In this document: piece by piece, positions 31,887 to 38,875 of the stretch
How positions within the stretch are numbered: position 1 is the first letter of the stretch
How the letters are laid out: the number at the start of each line of letters is the position of its first letter
Assembly: GCA_007130605.1 (NCBI GenBank)
Contig: SLSF01000026.1
Span: forward strand, 1-39,358
DNA length: 39,358 bases
Reading direction: 5' to 3'
Origin: Gemmatimonadota bacterium
GTDB lineage: Bacteria; Gemmatimonadota; Gemmatimonadetes; Longimicrobiales; Gaopeijiaceae
Program-made: the position numbers and the translations under genes
Notes under the pieces: model-generated
Seen by the model: the letters and a program-made list of their open reading frames with translations, nothing else
Database searches by the model: none
What the model was told of the DNA's origin: nothing

Positions 31887-32040
31887 TTCGCCTCTTGGGG
31901 CATACGGTCCAAGGCACTCCCCCGGCTCCAGCGAGGGCAACTGTGAATGGGAGACGTCGCGGAGTGCCCGATCGTTAACAGCCCCCCGGTATCGAACGTC
32001 GATTCCGCAGGTCGAAGGCCGAGGGCGGGAGTGGCAGGCT

Positions 32041-32056
32041 GTAGCGTAAACGCTAC
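32041..32056. promoter_or_regulatory. Palindrome copy 3, upstream of the amidase gene
   Basis: GTAGCGTAAACGCTAC differs from the 4234 palindrome at one central base. With its flanks (T and A) it has eight-base arms around AA. It lies about 155 bases upstream of the amidase ATG in the gap between that gene and the DUF6498 gene. It is a candidate operator. Confidence 0.6.
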
Positions 32057-32114
32057 ACATTCTCGCTCCCTGCCTCAGCCTGCGACCCATCGGGATCGAC
32101 GCTGCGCGATGGCT

Positions 32115-32130
32115 GTGGCGTATGCGCTAC
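32115..32130. promoter_or_regulatory. Palindrome copy 4 (degenerate), overlapping the DUF6498 gene end
   Basis: GTGGCGTATGCGCTAC keeps 14 of 16 bases of the perfect copy and is followed by AAT as in copy 1. Its centre is 74 bases from that of copy 3, close to seven helical turns. It overlaps the stop codon of the DUF6498 gene. Confidence 0.5.
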
Positions 32131-32804
32131 AATGCCCCGCCCTGGCCTTCCGCCGCGGGCTCCGACGACTTCGCCCGCCTGGCATCCATGTGCTCGTCGA
32201 TGAGGTACATCCCCACATCGGTGAGGAGCTTGAGGGGGATGAAGAACCACGCCGCGCCCGCCGTCCCCGCCAGCGCCGCCAGCCCCGCCGTGTGCATGGG
32301 AATGACCCGGAGGTAGGGCTGGAAGAAGAGGGTGCCGATGTTGGGACGCCATCCCCGATCGGTCTCGAGATGGCGCCGGAAGATGGCATGCTCCCCGATC
32401 CCGAACCCCACCGCACCCATGGCGATGAGGAGCCAGGTGCCCCCGTCGGGCAACCCGGAGGAGACCATGAACGCCAGGTATCCCGCGTGAAAGCCCCCGT
32501 AGTGCAGGAGGAAGAAGTTCGCGGTACTCCGCTTCCCCTTCTCCGTCTCGGGCACCGGTCGCCCATTGGAGGTGAGGCCCTCGGTGGAGAAGTCCTCGAG
32601 GCTCATCATGCGCCGGTAGTTGAAGAACCCGATGGTGACACTGTGGGCCCAGAAGGACCAGATGAGTTCGGCCACCTCGAGCCAGCCAAGGGCGAAGAAG
32701 GCCAGGAGGAGGGCATTCCCGCCCATGAGCCCGCCGATGGAGGTGCGGGTGCTCCGACGGTCCTCCTCGGGGGAGGGATGGGGGATATGGTTCAGCGCGC
32801 CCAT
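32127..32804 (-). CDS. DUF6498 membrane protein
   Basis: The 225-residue protein has at least five hydrophobic segments (about 22-42, 45-60, 98-116, 122-140 and 170-195). The patterns AELIWSFWAHSVTIGFFNYRRMM (about 46-68) and NFFLLHYGGFHAGYLAFM (about 96-113) fit the DUF6498 family of integral membrane proteins of unknown role. The His residues in those helices are conserved-looking. The ATG at 32804 has GAGGGG just upstream and lies seven bases after the stop of the second DinB gene, so the two form an operon. Its own stop overlaps the degenerate palindrome. No function can be given. Confidence 0.8.
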   Translation of the reverse strand: MGALNHIPHPSPEEDRRSTRTSIGGLMGGNALLLAFFALGWLEVAELIWSFWAHSVTIGFFNYRRMMSLEDFSTEGLTSNGRPVPETEKGKRSTANFFLLHYGGFHAGYLAFMVSSGLPDGGTWLLIAMGAVGFGIGEHAIFRRHLETDRGWRPNIGTLFFQPYLRVIPMHTAGLAALAGTAGAAWFFIPLKLLTDVGMYLIDEHMDARRAKSSEPAAEGQGGAL

Positions 32805-32811
32805 GGGCCCC

Positions 32812-33372
32812 TCACCCCGGAAACCCGTCGGCGTCGCGCACCCGCCGCGCCTGAGCCAGGTGTCGCTCCACATGGCTCACCAGGAGCTCGAGCACCTCGC
32901 CCAGGGTCAGCCGGATGAACCGACTGGCCGGCGACTGCACCCGCACCTGCTGGAGGTCGTACCCCTCGGCCTCGTCCAGAAGCCTGAGGAGGTCCTCCTG
33001 GACCCCTTCGAAGCGCTCGAAGGCGTCCAGCGACGCCGGGGGAGGGACGAAGGGGCCCATCGTCTTCACCCGAAGGCGCCCCCGGGGCGACGAAACCCAG
33101 AGGAAGAGGCGGCCGAAGAGCCGCGGACGGTAGACTCGCGTCCATCCTGCACCGGCCCGCGCCTCGGCCATGGCGTGGCGGATGGTGCCATGGTAGGCGT
33201 CTCCCGTGGCGATGAGGTGTTCGAGACAGTCTGCAATGCCCCACCGGTCCGGCCCGGGGCGCCAGAGGAGCGCATCGTCGCCCAGCCCCTCCACGAGCGA
33301 ACGAAAGGCCTCCGTCCCCGCTCCGATCCGGGTGCGCAGCTGGTTGAAATGTGTCTCCGCCGAAACCGCCAC
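32812..33372 (-). CDS. DinB-superfamily protein
   Basis: The 186-residue protein starts at a GTG at 33372, supported by GGAGG four bases upstream. It shows the DinB_2 layout: a first helix with HFNQLRTRIGAGTEAFRSLV, then WGIADCLEHLIATGDAYHGTI (about 45-65, with a metal-type His in CLEHL), and near the C-terminus LGEVLELLVSHVERHLAQARRV (about 157-178, with His pairs). The family is metal-binding and varied; the activity is unknown. It differs strongly from the DinB protein at 22494. It is followed at once by the DUF6498 gene. The 231-base gap upstream contains no recognised feature. Confidence 0.82.
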   Translation of the reverse strand: MAVSAETHFNQLRTRIGAGTEAFRSLVEGLGDDALLWRPGPDRWGIADCLEHLIATGDAYHGTIRHAMAEARAGAGWTRVYRPRLFGRLFLWVSSPRGRLRVKTMGPFVPPPASLDAFERFEGVQEDLLRLLDEAEGYDLQQVRVQSPASRFIRLTLGEVLELLVSHVERHLAQARRVRDADGFPG

Positions 33373-33603
33373 CGATCCTCCCGATCCTGGCCCCTTCGAT
33401 TCCGGGCACCGGCCCGGGCCCCTTCTCCCGGTGCTCCCTCTCCTTCGTGTACGGACTGTTGCGGTCCGCACAATCTGGGTCCCCGACCCACTCCCTGTCC
33501 ACCAACCCTGCCCAGCCCGCTGGACCGGCCCATCGACCGACCCCCGCAGGCACTGCCCGCCGGAGCTGAAGACGTCCCCTGCGGCTCACTCATCGGACGG
33601 GGG

Positions 33604-34776
33604 TCAGGCGCCGCCCATCTCCGGCTGGCGGTCCAGGAGGGCGGCCAGGGCCGCCCCCTCCTTCTCGGGGTCCAGGCCCGCGTTCATGGAGGCGCGACGC
33701 TCCTCGGGGAGCCGGCTCCACCACGCCAGGGTCTCGGCTGCGGTCTCGGCCAGGGGCCGGAAGGTGAGTCCGGCCGCCACCGCACGCTCGATGGACGCCC
33801 GCGCCATGACCGAGTCGGGTCCGAACCAGGTCGTCATCTCGGACCAGGGGCGGATGTCGTGGGCCTGGAGATGCTCCATCGGCGCCCAGTGGAAGCGAAG
33901 AGGAAGGTCGCCCGGAAGCGCCGCCCGGATCCCGTGGAGCTGCTCCGCCATGGTGAGGGGAGCCCGGGGACCGGTGGCATTGAAGGTCCCGGTAGTGCCC
34001 TCCTCGACCAGGCGCACGCACCACTCGGAAAGATCGCGGGCATCGATGACCTGCACCGGATCGGTGCCATCGCCCGGCGCCAGGATGTCGCCCCCCCGGG
34101 CGATCCGCACCGGCCACCAGGTGAAGCGGTCGGTGGGGTCACCGGGACCCACGATGAGGCCGGGGCGGATGACGGTGGTCCGCTCGCCGAACCACCGCTC
34201 GGCCTCCCGCTCCGATTCGGCCTTCATGGCCCCGTAGAGGGCACCGGTGTACTCCGCCGGTCCCACCTCGAGGGGGTCCCCGTCATGACGGAGGCGCGGG
34301 GTCTCCTCTTCGTCGATGACGGTGGCCCCCGCCACATCGTACGCCGAGATCGTCGAGATGAAGAGGTAGTGCCCGGTGGCGTTCTCCAGCATCCGGCCCG
34401 CGTCCCGGACCCAGAAAGGGAGGGTCGTGGGGTTGTCGATGACCGCATCCCACTCCCGTCCCTCCAGGGCGGAGAGGTCGCCTTCGTTCCGATCGCCCAC
34501 CAGCGCCTCGACCCCCGCGGGGAGCTCGGTGTCGCTCCGTCCCCGGTTGAAGACGGTGACCCGGTGGCCCCGGGCCACGGCGTACTCCACCTGCCAGGGA
34601 CCGATGAAGCCGGTACCGCCCAGGATGAGGAGGTCCAGGGAGCGGGGCGCCGGAGCGACGTGCCGAGGGCGGGATTCCGGTGCGGCGGCGGAGAGCGGAA
34701 AGGGCCTCCCCGAGAGGGCCAGTGCGCCCCCTGCGAGGGCCGAGAGGCGGAGAAAGCTGCGGCGGTCCGTGGTCAT
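33604..34776 (-). CDS. Tat-exported NAD-dependent epimerase/reductase (extended SDR)
   Basis: The 390-residue protein starts with a twin-arginine signal, TDRRSFLRLSALAGG, and a hydrophobic segment (about 10-31), so it is exported folded with its cofactor. The Rossmann nucleotide loop is ILGGTGFIGP (about 51-60) and the catalytic pair is Tyr181/Lys185 in YGAMKAE. The domain ends in an atypical-SDR substrate region (WAPMEHLQAHDIRPWSEMTTWF). Relatives are annotated as NAD-dependent epimerases/dehydratases and isoflavone reductase-like proteins; the substrate is unknown. Periplasmic location is uncommon for this fold. GGAG lies nine bases before the ATG. The Lrp gene is divergent. Confidence 0.85.
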   Translation of the reverse strand: MTTDRRSFLRLSALAGGALALSGRPFPLSAAAPESRPRHVAPAPRSLDLLILGGTGFIGPWQVEYAVARGHRVTVFNRGRSDTELPAGVEALVGDRNEGDLSALEGREWDAVIDNPTTLPFWVRDAGRMLENATGHYLFISTISAYDVAGATVIDEEETPRLRHDGDPLEVGPAEYTGALYGAMKAESEREAERWFGERTTVIRPGLIVGPGDPTDRFTWWPVRIARGGDILAPGDGTDPVQVIDARDLSEWCVRLVEEGTTGTFNATGPRAPLTMAEQLHGIRAALPGDLPLRFHWAPMEHLQAHDIRPWSEMTTWFGPDSVMARASIERAVAAGLTFRPLAETAAETLAWWSRLPEERRASMNAGLDPEKEGAALAALLDRQPEMGGA

Positions 34777-34856
34777 GGCGGGCGCTCCGGATCGGGTGGC
34801 TGTGGCTCTCCCGGCGCAAGAGGGAGATCTCGGAACGTAGCGAAAGGTGGAGGGCC

Positions 34857-34866
34857 GTTGAAGAAG
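34857..34866 (+). repeat. Dispersed GTTGAAGAAG element, copy C
   Basis: CCGTTGAAGAAGTTGGGGGG lies in the 233-base divergent gap upstream of the Lrp gene. GC-rich self-complementary sequence follows (GGCCCGGGAGGGCCCGGG). With copy B at 35474 it brackets the Lrp gene. Confidence 0.4.
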
Positions 34867-35009
34867 TTGGGGGGTGGCCCGGGAGGGCCCGGGGGTGGCG
34901 CCCGGGGTGTCCTCCCTGACACTTTTGAGGGATGGGGTGGCGACGCCCCTCCACCCACCACCGGGAACCGGAACCGACGATGCACACGACTGCGCAGGAG
35001 AATGGCACC

Positions 35010-35477
35010 ATGACCAGGGTCGCCGAGCTCGACGAAACCGACCGCGAGATCCTGGCCCAGCTGCAGGAGAACGCGCGGACCTCCAATGCCGAGATCGCCC
35101 GGAGGATCGGGCTCACTGCGTCGGCGATCCATCACCGGATCCGGAAGATGGAAGAGGCCGGGGTAATCCGGGGCTACGCCGCGCGCCTCGATCCTGTGGC
35201 CCTCGATGTGAAGCTTGCCTCCTTCATCCGGGTCCAGACCGGTGAGGGGGCGAAGGCGTCGGAGATCACCCGGGCGCTGGCCGCCCTCCCCGAGGTGCAG
35301 GAGGTCCACCGGGTGGTGGGGGAGGACTGCTTCTTCGTGAAGGTGCGGGTGCGCGACCCCCAGGCGCTGGCGGAACTCCTTGATGAGCGGGTGCAGACGA
35401 TCCCCAATGTGGCCTCCACCAAGACGACCATCGTCCTCACCACCGCCAAGGAGAGCCTGGCGCTCCCCCTGGGTTAG
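35010..35477 (+). CDS. Lrp/AsnC-family transcriptional regulator
   Basis: The 155-residue protein has the classical layout. The N-terminal HTH reads LDETDREILAQLQENARTSN and then IARRIGLTASAIHHRIRKMEEAGVIRGY (about 7-55). The RAM/ligand-binding domain follows (about 62-150), with VKLASFIRVQT, VQEVHRVVGEDCFFVKVRVRD and a C-terminal strand TKTTIVLTT. Such proteins form octamers and respond to amino acids or related molecules. The ATG at 35010 was preferred over 34980 and 34932 because AGGAG lies nine bases upstream and the length matches the family. It is divergent from the Tat-exported reductase gene, its likely neighbour target; that is inferred. The stop codon falls inside copy B of the dispersed element. 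Confidence 0.9.
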   Translation: MTRVAELDETDREILAQLQENARTSNAEIARRIGLTASAIHHRIRKMEEAGVIRGYAARLDPVALDVKLASFIRVQTGEGAKASEITRALAALPEVQEVHRVVGEDCFFVKVRVRDPQALAELLDERVQTIPNVASTKTTIVLTTAKESLALPLG

Positions 35478-35493
35478 AAGGATGTTGAAGAAG
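35474..35493 (+). repeat. Dispersed element, copy B
   Basis: TTAGAAGGATGTTGAAGAAG is identical to 7580-7599 and includes the stop codon of the Lrp gene. Downstream, GACCACCGAAACGGGGTC can form a small hairpin. The gap to the convergent PD40 gene is 138 bases. Confidence 0.55.
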
Positions 35494-35615
35494 TACAGGG
35501 ACCACCGAAACGGGGTCTTGCGGTGTCAGGGCAGGAGGAGCCGTCGTACCAGGCGAGCCGGTCCATCGGTCTCGGGGTCATGGTGCCCTTTGGCACACCG
35601 GGGACCGCCCCCGGC

Positions 35616-36665
35616 TCAGCGGCCGGCAAGGGCGGCGACGGCGTCCACCTCGATCCGGTAGAGGTCGCCCTTCGGGTCGTCGGCGAAGGGGTCGCGGCGG
35701 ATGAAGTAGAGCCAGCGGCCGTCGGGAGAGAGGGCAGGGTGGAATTCGTCCTGGGGGGTGTTCACCGGGGGGCCGAGGTTGACCGGATCGCTCCAGCGGG
35801 CCTCGGTGCCCTCTCCGTCGAGGTGGGCGGTGTACAGCTCGCCGAAGCCGGTGGCCTGGGGGTCGGTGGGGTTCAGGCGGGTGAAGAGGAGCCGGCGCCC
35901 ATCCGGAGAGACGGCCGGATTGAATGCCCAGTGCGTCTCGGTGTTCACCCCGCCGGGGATGGGCACCGGTTCCTCGTACCATCCATCGTATCCATCGCCG
36001 GCCGGTTGCGCGACCACCACCCGCCAGTGGCCGGGTCCCTCTACGGCTTCGATGGGGTTCCCGAAGTAGAGCCGGCCCTCGAGATCGAGACTCGGATAGA
36101 GGTCGTCGCGGGGGGTGCTCGCCGAAACCCGCTCGGGCGGCCCCCATCCCTCCGCCTCCCGTGGGACCCGCCAGAGGTCCACCACATCCGGAACCCCTGC
36201 CTCCGACGGACGGATCGACGAGAAGTAGAGCCATTCGCCGTCCGGGGTGATGAAGGGATCGATGTCGGGGTGTTCCCCCGAGAAGGGGGCGACTTCGGGG
36301 GTCTGCCACGCCCCGTCCACCCGCACCGAGCGGTTGATGCTCGCCTGGCGGGTCTGCGGGAAGAAGCCGTCGGCGGCGCCGAAGTAGGCGGTGTCGCCCG
36401 AGGGGGTGAAGGTGATCCGGTACTGCTCCCGGTGGTCGGAGATGACGCCGGGGGCAAAGCGCTCGGGTTCGCCGGAGGTGCGTCCCTCGGGCGGTTGCCC
36501 GGGGGGGCCTCCGGGCACCCGTTGGGCTCCGGGTGTGGCGCCAGGGGGCGCGGCTCGGACTCCCTCGAGGACGACCTCGCCCTCGTGGGCCGGGCCCGTT
36601 CCGCATCCGCCCAGCGCCGCGGTGACCGCCAGCCCGCAGAGACCCATGACGATCCGTTCCTTCAC
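35616..36665 (-). CDS. PD40/TolB-like repeat lipoprotein
   Basis: The 349-residue product starts at a GTG at 36665 with GGAGG six bases upstream. A short signal peptide ends ALGGC, giving probable lipidation at Cys21. A Pro/Gly-rich linker (about 35-70) follows. The rest is a beta-propeller of PD40/WD40-like blades with the repeated pattern FTPSGDTAYFGAADGF, ITPDGEWLYFSSIRP, VSPDGRRLLFTRLNP and LSPDGRWLYFIRRDP. Such propellers bind proteins or glycans at the cell surface; the ligand is unknown. A much longer overlapping frame to 37967 runs through the sigma factor gene in the wrong frame and is rejected. It follows the ECF42 gene on the same strand by 176 bases. Confidence 0.85.
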   Translation of the reverse strand: MKERIVMGLCGLAVTAALGGCGTGPAHEGEVVLEGVRAAPPGATPGAQRVPGGPPGQPPEGRTSGEPERFAPGVISDHREQYRITFTPSGDTAYFGAADGFFPQTRQASINRSVRVDGAWQTPEVAPFSGEHPDIDPFITPDGEWLYFSSIRPSEAGVPDVVDLWRVPREAEGWGPPERVSASTPRDDLYPSLDLEGRLYFGNPIEAVEGPGHWRVVVAQPAGDGYDGWYEEPVPIPGGVNTETHWAFNPAVSPDGRRLLFTRLNPTDPQATGFGELYTAHLDGEGTEARWSDPVNLGPPVNTPQDEFHPALSPDGRWLYFIRRDPFADDPKGDLYRIEVDAVAALAGR

Positions 36666-36841
36666 CGGGAACCTCCTCCGCACGATTGAGTGACATTCCG
36701 GCCGGGTGCATGGAGGCCATCGACCTCCTCTCTCATCTTTCGACGAATGGGTGGGTCGAAATGAGACATCCGGCGTGGGCCCCTGCCCCTTCCGTCCGCA
36801 GTCCCGGGGACGGCGGCGGGGCGCTCGACGGATCCCGCAGC

Positions 36842-38155
36842 TCAACCCGTCCGCCCCTCGAGCTCCCGCAACCGCCGCTCCAGGAAGCGCCGTTCCGGCT
36901 CCTGCTCTGCGAGCTCCAGCGCCCGCCCGAAGGAATCGCGAGCCTCGGCGAGCCGCTCCAGGCGCCGGCAGAGTTCCGCGCGGGCCGCGTGCGCCAGGTG
37001 ATAGTCGGCGAGCTCCCCCTCTCCGAAAAGCTCGTCGATGAGACGGATCCCCTCCTCGGGACCGTCGCGCATGGCCACCGCCACCGCGCGATTGAGGCGC
37101 ACCACCGGCGAGGCGTTGAGCCGCAGGAGGAGGTCGTACAGGGCGACGATCTGGGGCCAGTCGGTGGCGTCGGCGCTGGGAGCCTCGGCGTGCACTGCCG
37201 AGATGGCCGCCTGAAGGGTGTACGCCCCGATCCGCCCCGATCCGAGGGCCTCCTCCACCAGGGCGATCCCCCGGGTGATGAGCTCCTCCTTCCAGAGGGA
37301 GCGGTCCTGGTCCTCGAGGAGGACGATGTCGCCCTCGGGGGTGGTCCGTGCTTCGAGGCGTGACTCGTTCAGGAGCATGAGCGAAACGAGCCCCTTCACC
37401 TCCGGGTCGGGAAGGAGGTCGTGGAGAAGCTCCCCCAGGCGGATCGCCTCGCCGGTGAGATCCGACCGGATGTGGCTCTCGCCGAAGGTGGCGGAGTAGC
37501 CCTCGTTGAAGACGAGGTAGATGACCTGGAGGACGCCGTCCAGGCGCTCGGCAAGCTGGGACTGGGGAGGGACCTCGTAGGGGATCCCTGCGTCCCGGAT
37601 CTTCCGCTTGGCACGCACGATGCGCTGGGCGAGAGTGCCGGAAGAGACGAGGAAGGCGCGGGCGATCTCCTCGGTGGTGAGCCCGCAGACCTCCCGCAGG
37701 GTGAGGGCGACCCGGGCATTCAGGGGCAGGGCCGGGTGGCAGCAGGTGAAGATGAGGCGGAGCTGGTCCTCGGCGGGGTCGACTCCCTCCCACCCGTCCA
37801 GCGCCGGGGTGTGGGCAGGACCTCCGCCGTGCGCACGGTCGTCCGCCTTCAGCTCGGTGAGCTTCTCGTCGTAGCGGTTCCGACGGCGGATCCGGTCGAT
37901 GGCCCGGAAACGACCGGCGGAGACGAGCCACGCCCGGGGGTTGTCGGGGATGCCCTTCTCGGGCCACTTCTCCACCGCCGAGGCGAAGGCCTCCTGGAGC
38001 GCGTCCTCGGCCAGTTCGAAGTCCCCGAGGATCCGGATCAGGGTCGCCAGGACCCGGCGGGACTCCTCGCGATAGATGGTCTCGACGGCGCGGCGGACCT
38101 CGCCGGGGCTCGATCCGTGCGGGGTCGACTCCTCGGGTGGGGGGGTGGTGGACAT
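36842..38155 (-). CDS. ECF42-type sigma factor with TPR-like C-terminal domain (DUF6596)
   Basis: The 437-residue sigma factor has region 2 (about 20-95, VETIYREESRRVLATLIRIL, DFELAEDALQEAFASAVEKW and NPRAWLVSAGRFRAIDRIRRR) and region 4 (about 128-185, LRLIFTCCHPALPLNARVAL and TTEEIARAFLVSSGTLAQRI). The long C-terminal extension (about 190-437) has YLVFNEGYSATFGE and helical repeats such as LIDELFGEGELADYHLAHAA. This extension defines ECF42, a group linked to YCII/DGPF-domain proteins, as in this operon. The extension is thought to control activity in place of an anti-sigma factor. The gene is 39 bases downstream of the DGPF gene. Confidence 0.93.
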   Translation of the reverse strand: MSTTPPPEESTPHGSSPGEVRRAVETIYREESRRVLATLIRILGDFELAEDALQEAFASAVEKWPEKGIPDNPRAWLVSAGRFRAIDRIRRRNRYDEKLTELKADDRAHGGGPAHTPALDGWEGVDPAEDQLRLIFTCCHPALPLNARVALTLREVCGLTTEEIARAFLVSSGTLAQRIVRAKRKIRDAGIPYEVPPQSQLAERLDGVLQVIYLVFNEGYSATFGESHIRSDLTGEAIRLGELLHDLLPDPEVKGLVSLMLLNESRLEARTTPEGDIVLLEDQDRSLWKEELITRGIALVEEALGSGRIGAYTLQAAISAVHAEAPSADATDWPQIVALYDLLLRLNASPVVRLNRAVAVAMRDGPEEGIRLIDELFGEGELADYHLAHAARAELCRRLERLAEARDSFGRALELAEQEPERRFLERRLRELEGRTG

Positions 38156-38194
38156 GGCTCGTGCGAAGGCGGTCTTCGGGTCAGGAGGCGTGGC

Positions 38195-38527
38195 TCAGGG
38201 TGCCAGGTCCCGGATGGGCCGGACCTCGATGCTCCCGATGCGGGCCGGGGGGATGCGCGATGCGATGGAGAGGGCTTCGTCCAGGTCCTCCGCCTCCACC
38301 AGGTAGAAGCCGGCGAGCTGCTCCCTGGTCTCGGCGAAGGGGCCGTCGGTGACCGAGATGTCGCCGCCGCGGACCCGAACGGTCACCGCCGTCTCCACGG
38401 GCTGGAGGGCTTCGGCGGCGATGTAGCGACCGGAGGCGTCGAGGGCCTCTCCCCATGCCGCGCACTCGGCGTCGGGGATGGTGGCCATCTTCGCTTCTTC
38501 GCCATAGACGAGACAGAGGTATTTCAT
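38195..38527 (-). CDS. YCII-related DGPF-domain protein
   Basis: The 110-residue protein starts MKYLCLVYGEE and carries the family motif TDGPFAETREQLAGFYLVEA (about 69-88), followed by DLDEALSIASRIPPA and a final strand GSIEVRPI. This is the DGPF/YCII fold, a small dimeric alpha/beta barrel typically encoded beside ECF42 sigma factors and assumed to belong to their regulon; no enzymatic function is proven. The ATG overlaps the stop of the second YCII-like gene (ATGA). All expected motifs are present, in contrast with the neighbour. Confidence 0.9.
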   Translation of the reverse strand: MKYLCLVYGEEAKMATIPDAECAAWGEALDASGRYIAAEALQPVETAVTVRVRGGDISVTDGPFAETREQLAGFYLVEAEDLDEALSIASRIPPARIGSIEVRPIRDLAP

Positions 38528-38874
38528 GAGTGGAGTCGGAGCTGGGGGTGCGAGGGAGCGCGATGGAATTCGGTGGGAGAAACCGTCCATTCCTCACGGA
38601 TCGGACGGATCTCCACTGCACCGTAGCGCGCCGAGGGCATCTGCGCCACCACCCGGATGGCATCGTTCAGGTCACGGGCCTCGAGGAGGAGAAGGGTGCA
38701 GAGTCTCGCCCCGACCTCGTGGGGGGACCCGTCTTCGACCAGAGTTCGCGCGCCTCTCACCCCTACGGTGGTGGCGGTGAGCCCCGGCTGGCGCCGGATC
38801 ACAAGTCTCCCGGCCCCGCCCCGGTGGAGCCGGTCGAGGTACCGGTGGCAACGGGACTCGAGGGCGATGTCCAA
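38524..38874 (-). CDS. Diverged YCII-like protein lacking the DGPF motif
   Basis: The frame from a TTG at 38874 encodes 116 residues. From about residue 12 it aligns by eye with the neighbouring DGPF protein: TATTVGVRGARTLVEDGSPH matches TAVTVRVRGGDISVTDGPFA, and LEARDLNDAIRVVAQMPSAR with YGAVEIRPI matches EAEDLDEALSIASRIPPARI with GSIEVRPI. The key DGPF reads DGSP. The first 25 residues of the fold are missing or changed, and a 20-residue tail is added. Its start lies one base after the amidohydrolase stop, with GGTAGG as a weak binding site, and its stop overlaps the next ATG. It is either a decaying duplicate or a specialised paralogue; a pseudogene is possible. Confidence 0.6.
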   Translation of the reverse strand: MDIALESRCHRYLDRLHRGGAGRLVIRRQPGLTATTVGVRGARTLVEDGSPHEVGARLCTLLLLEARDLNDAIRVVAQMPSARYGAVEIRPIREEWTVSPTEFHRAPSHPQLRLHS

Positions 38875-38875
38875 C

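Noticed and set aside
32041-32316. Toxin-antitoxin locus marked by the palindromes
   Set aside because: No short toxin or HTH antitoxin frame is found beside either palindrome pair. The plus-strand frame at 32122 is the antisense of the DUF6498 gene.
35616-37967. 783-codon frame joining the PD40 protein to upstream sequence
   Set aside because: The extension is out of frame with the sigma factor gene and low-complexity. A GTG at 36665 with GGAGG and a signal peptide marks the true start.
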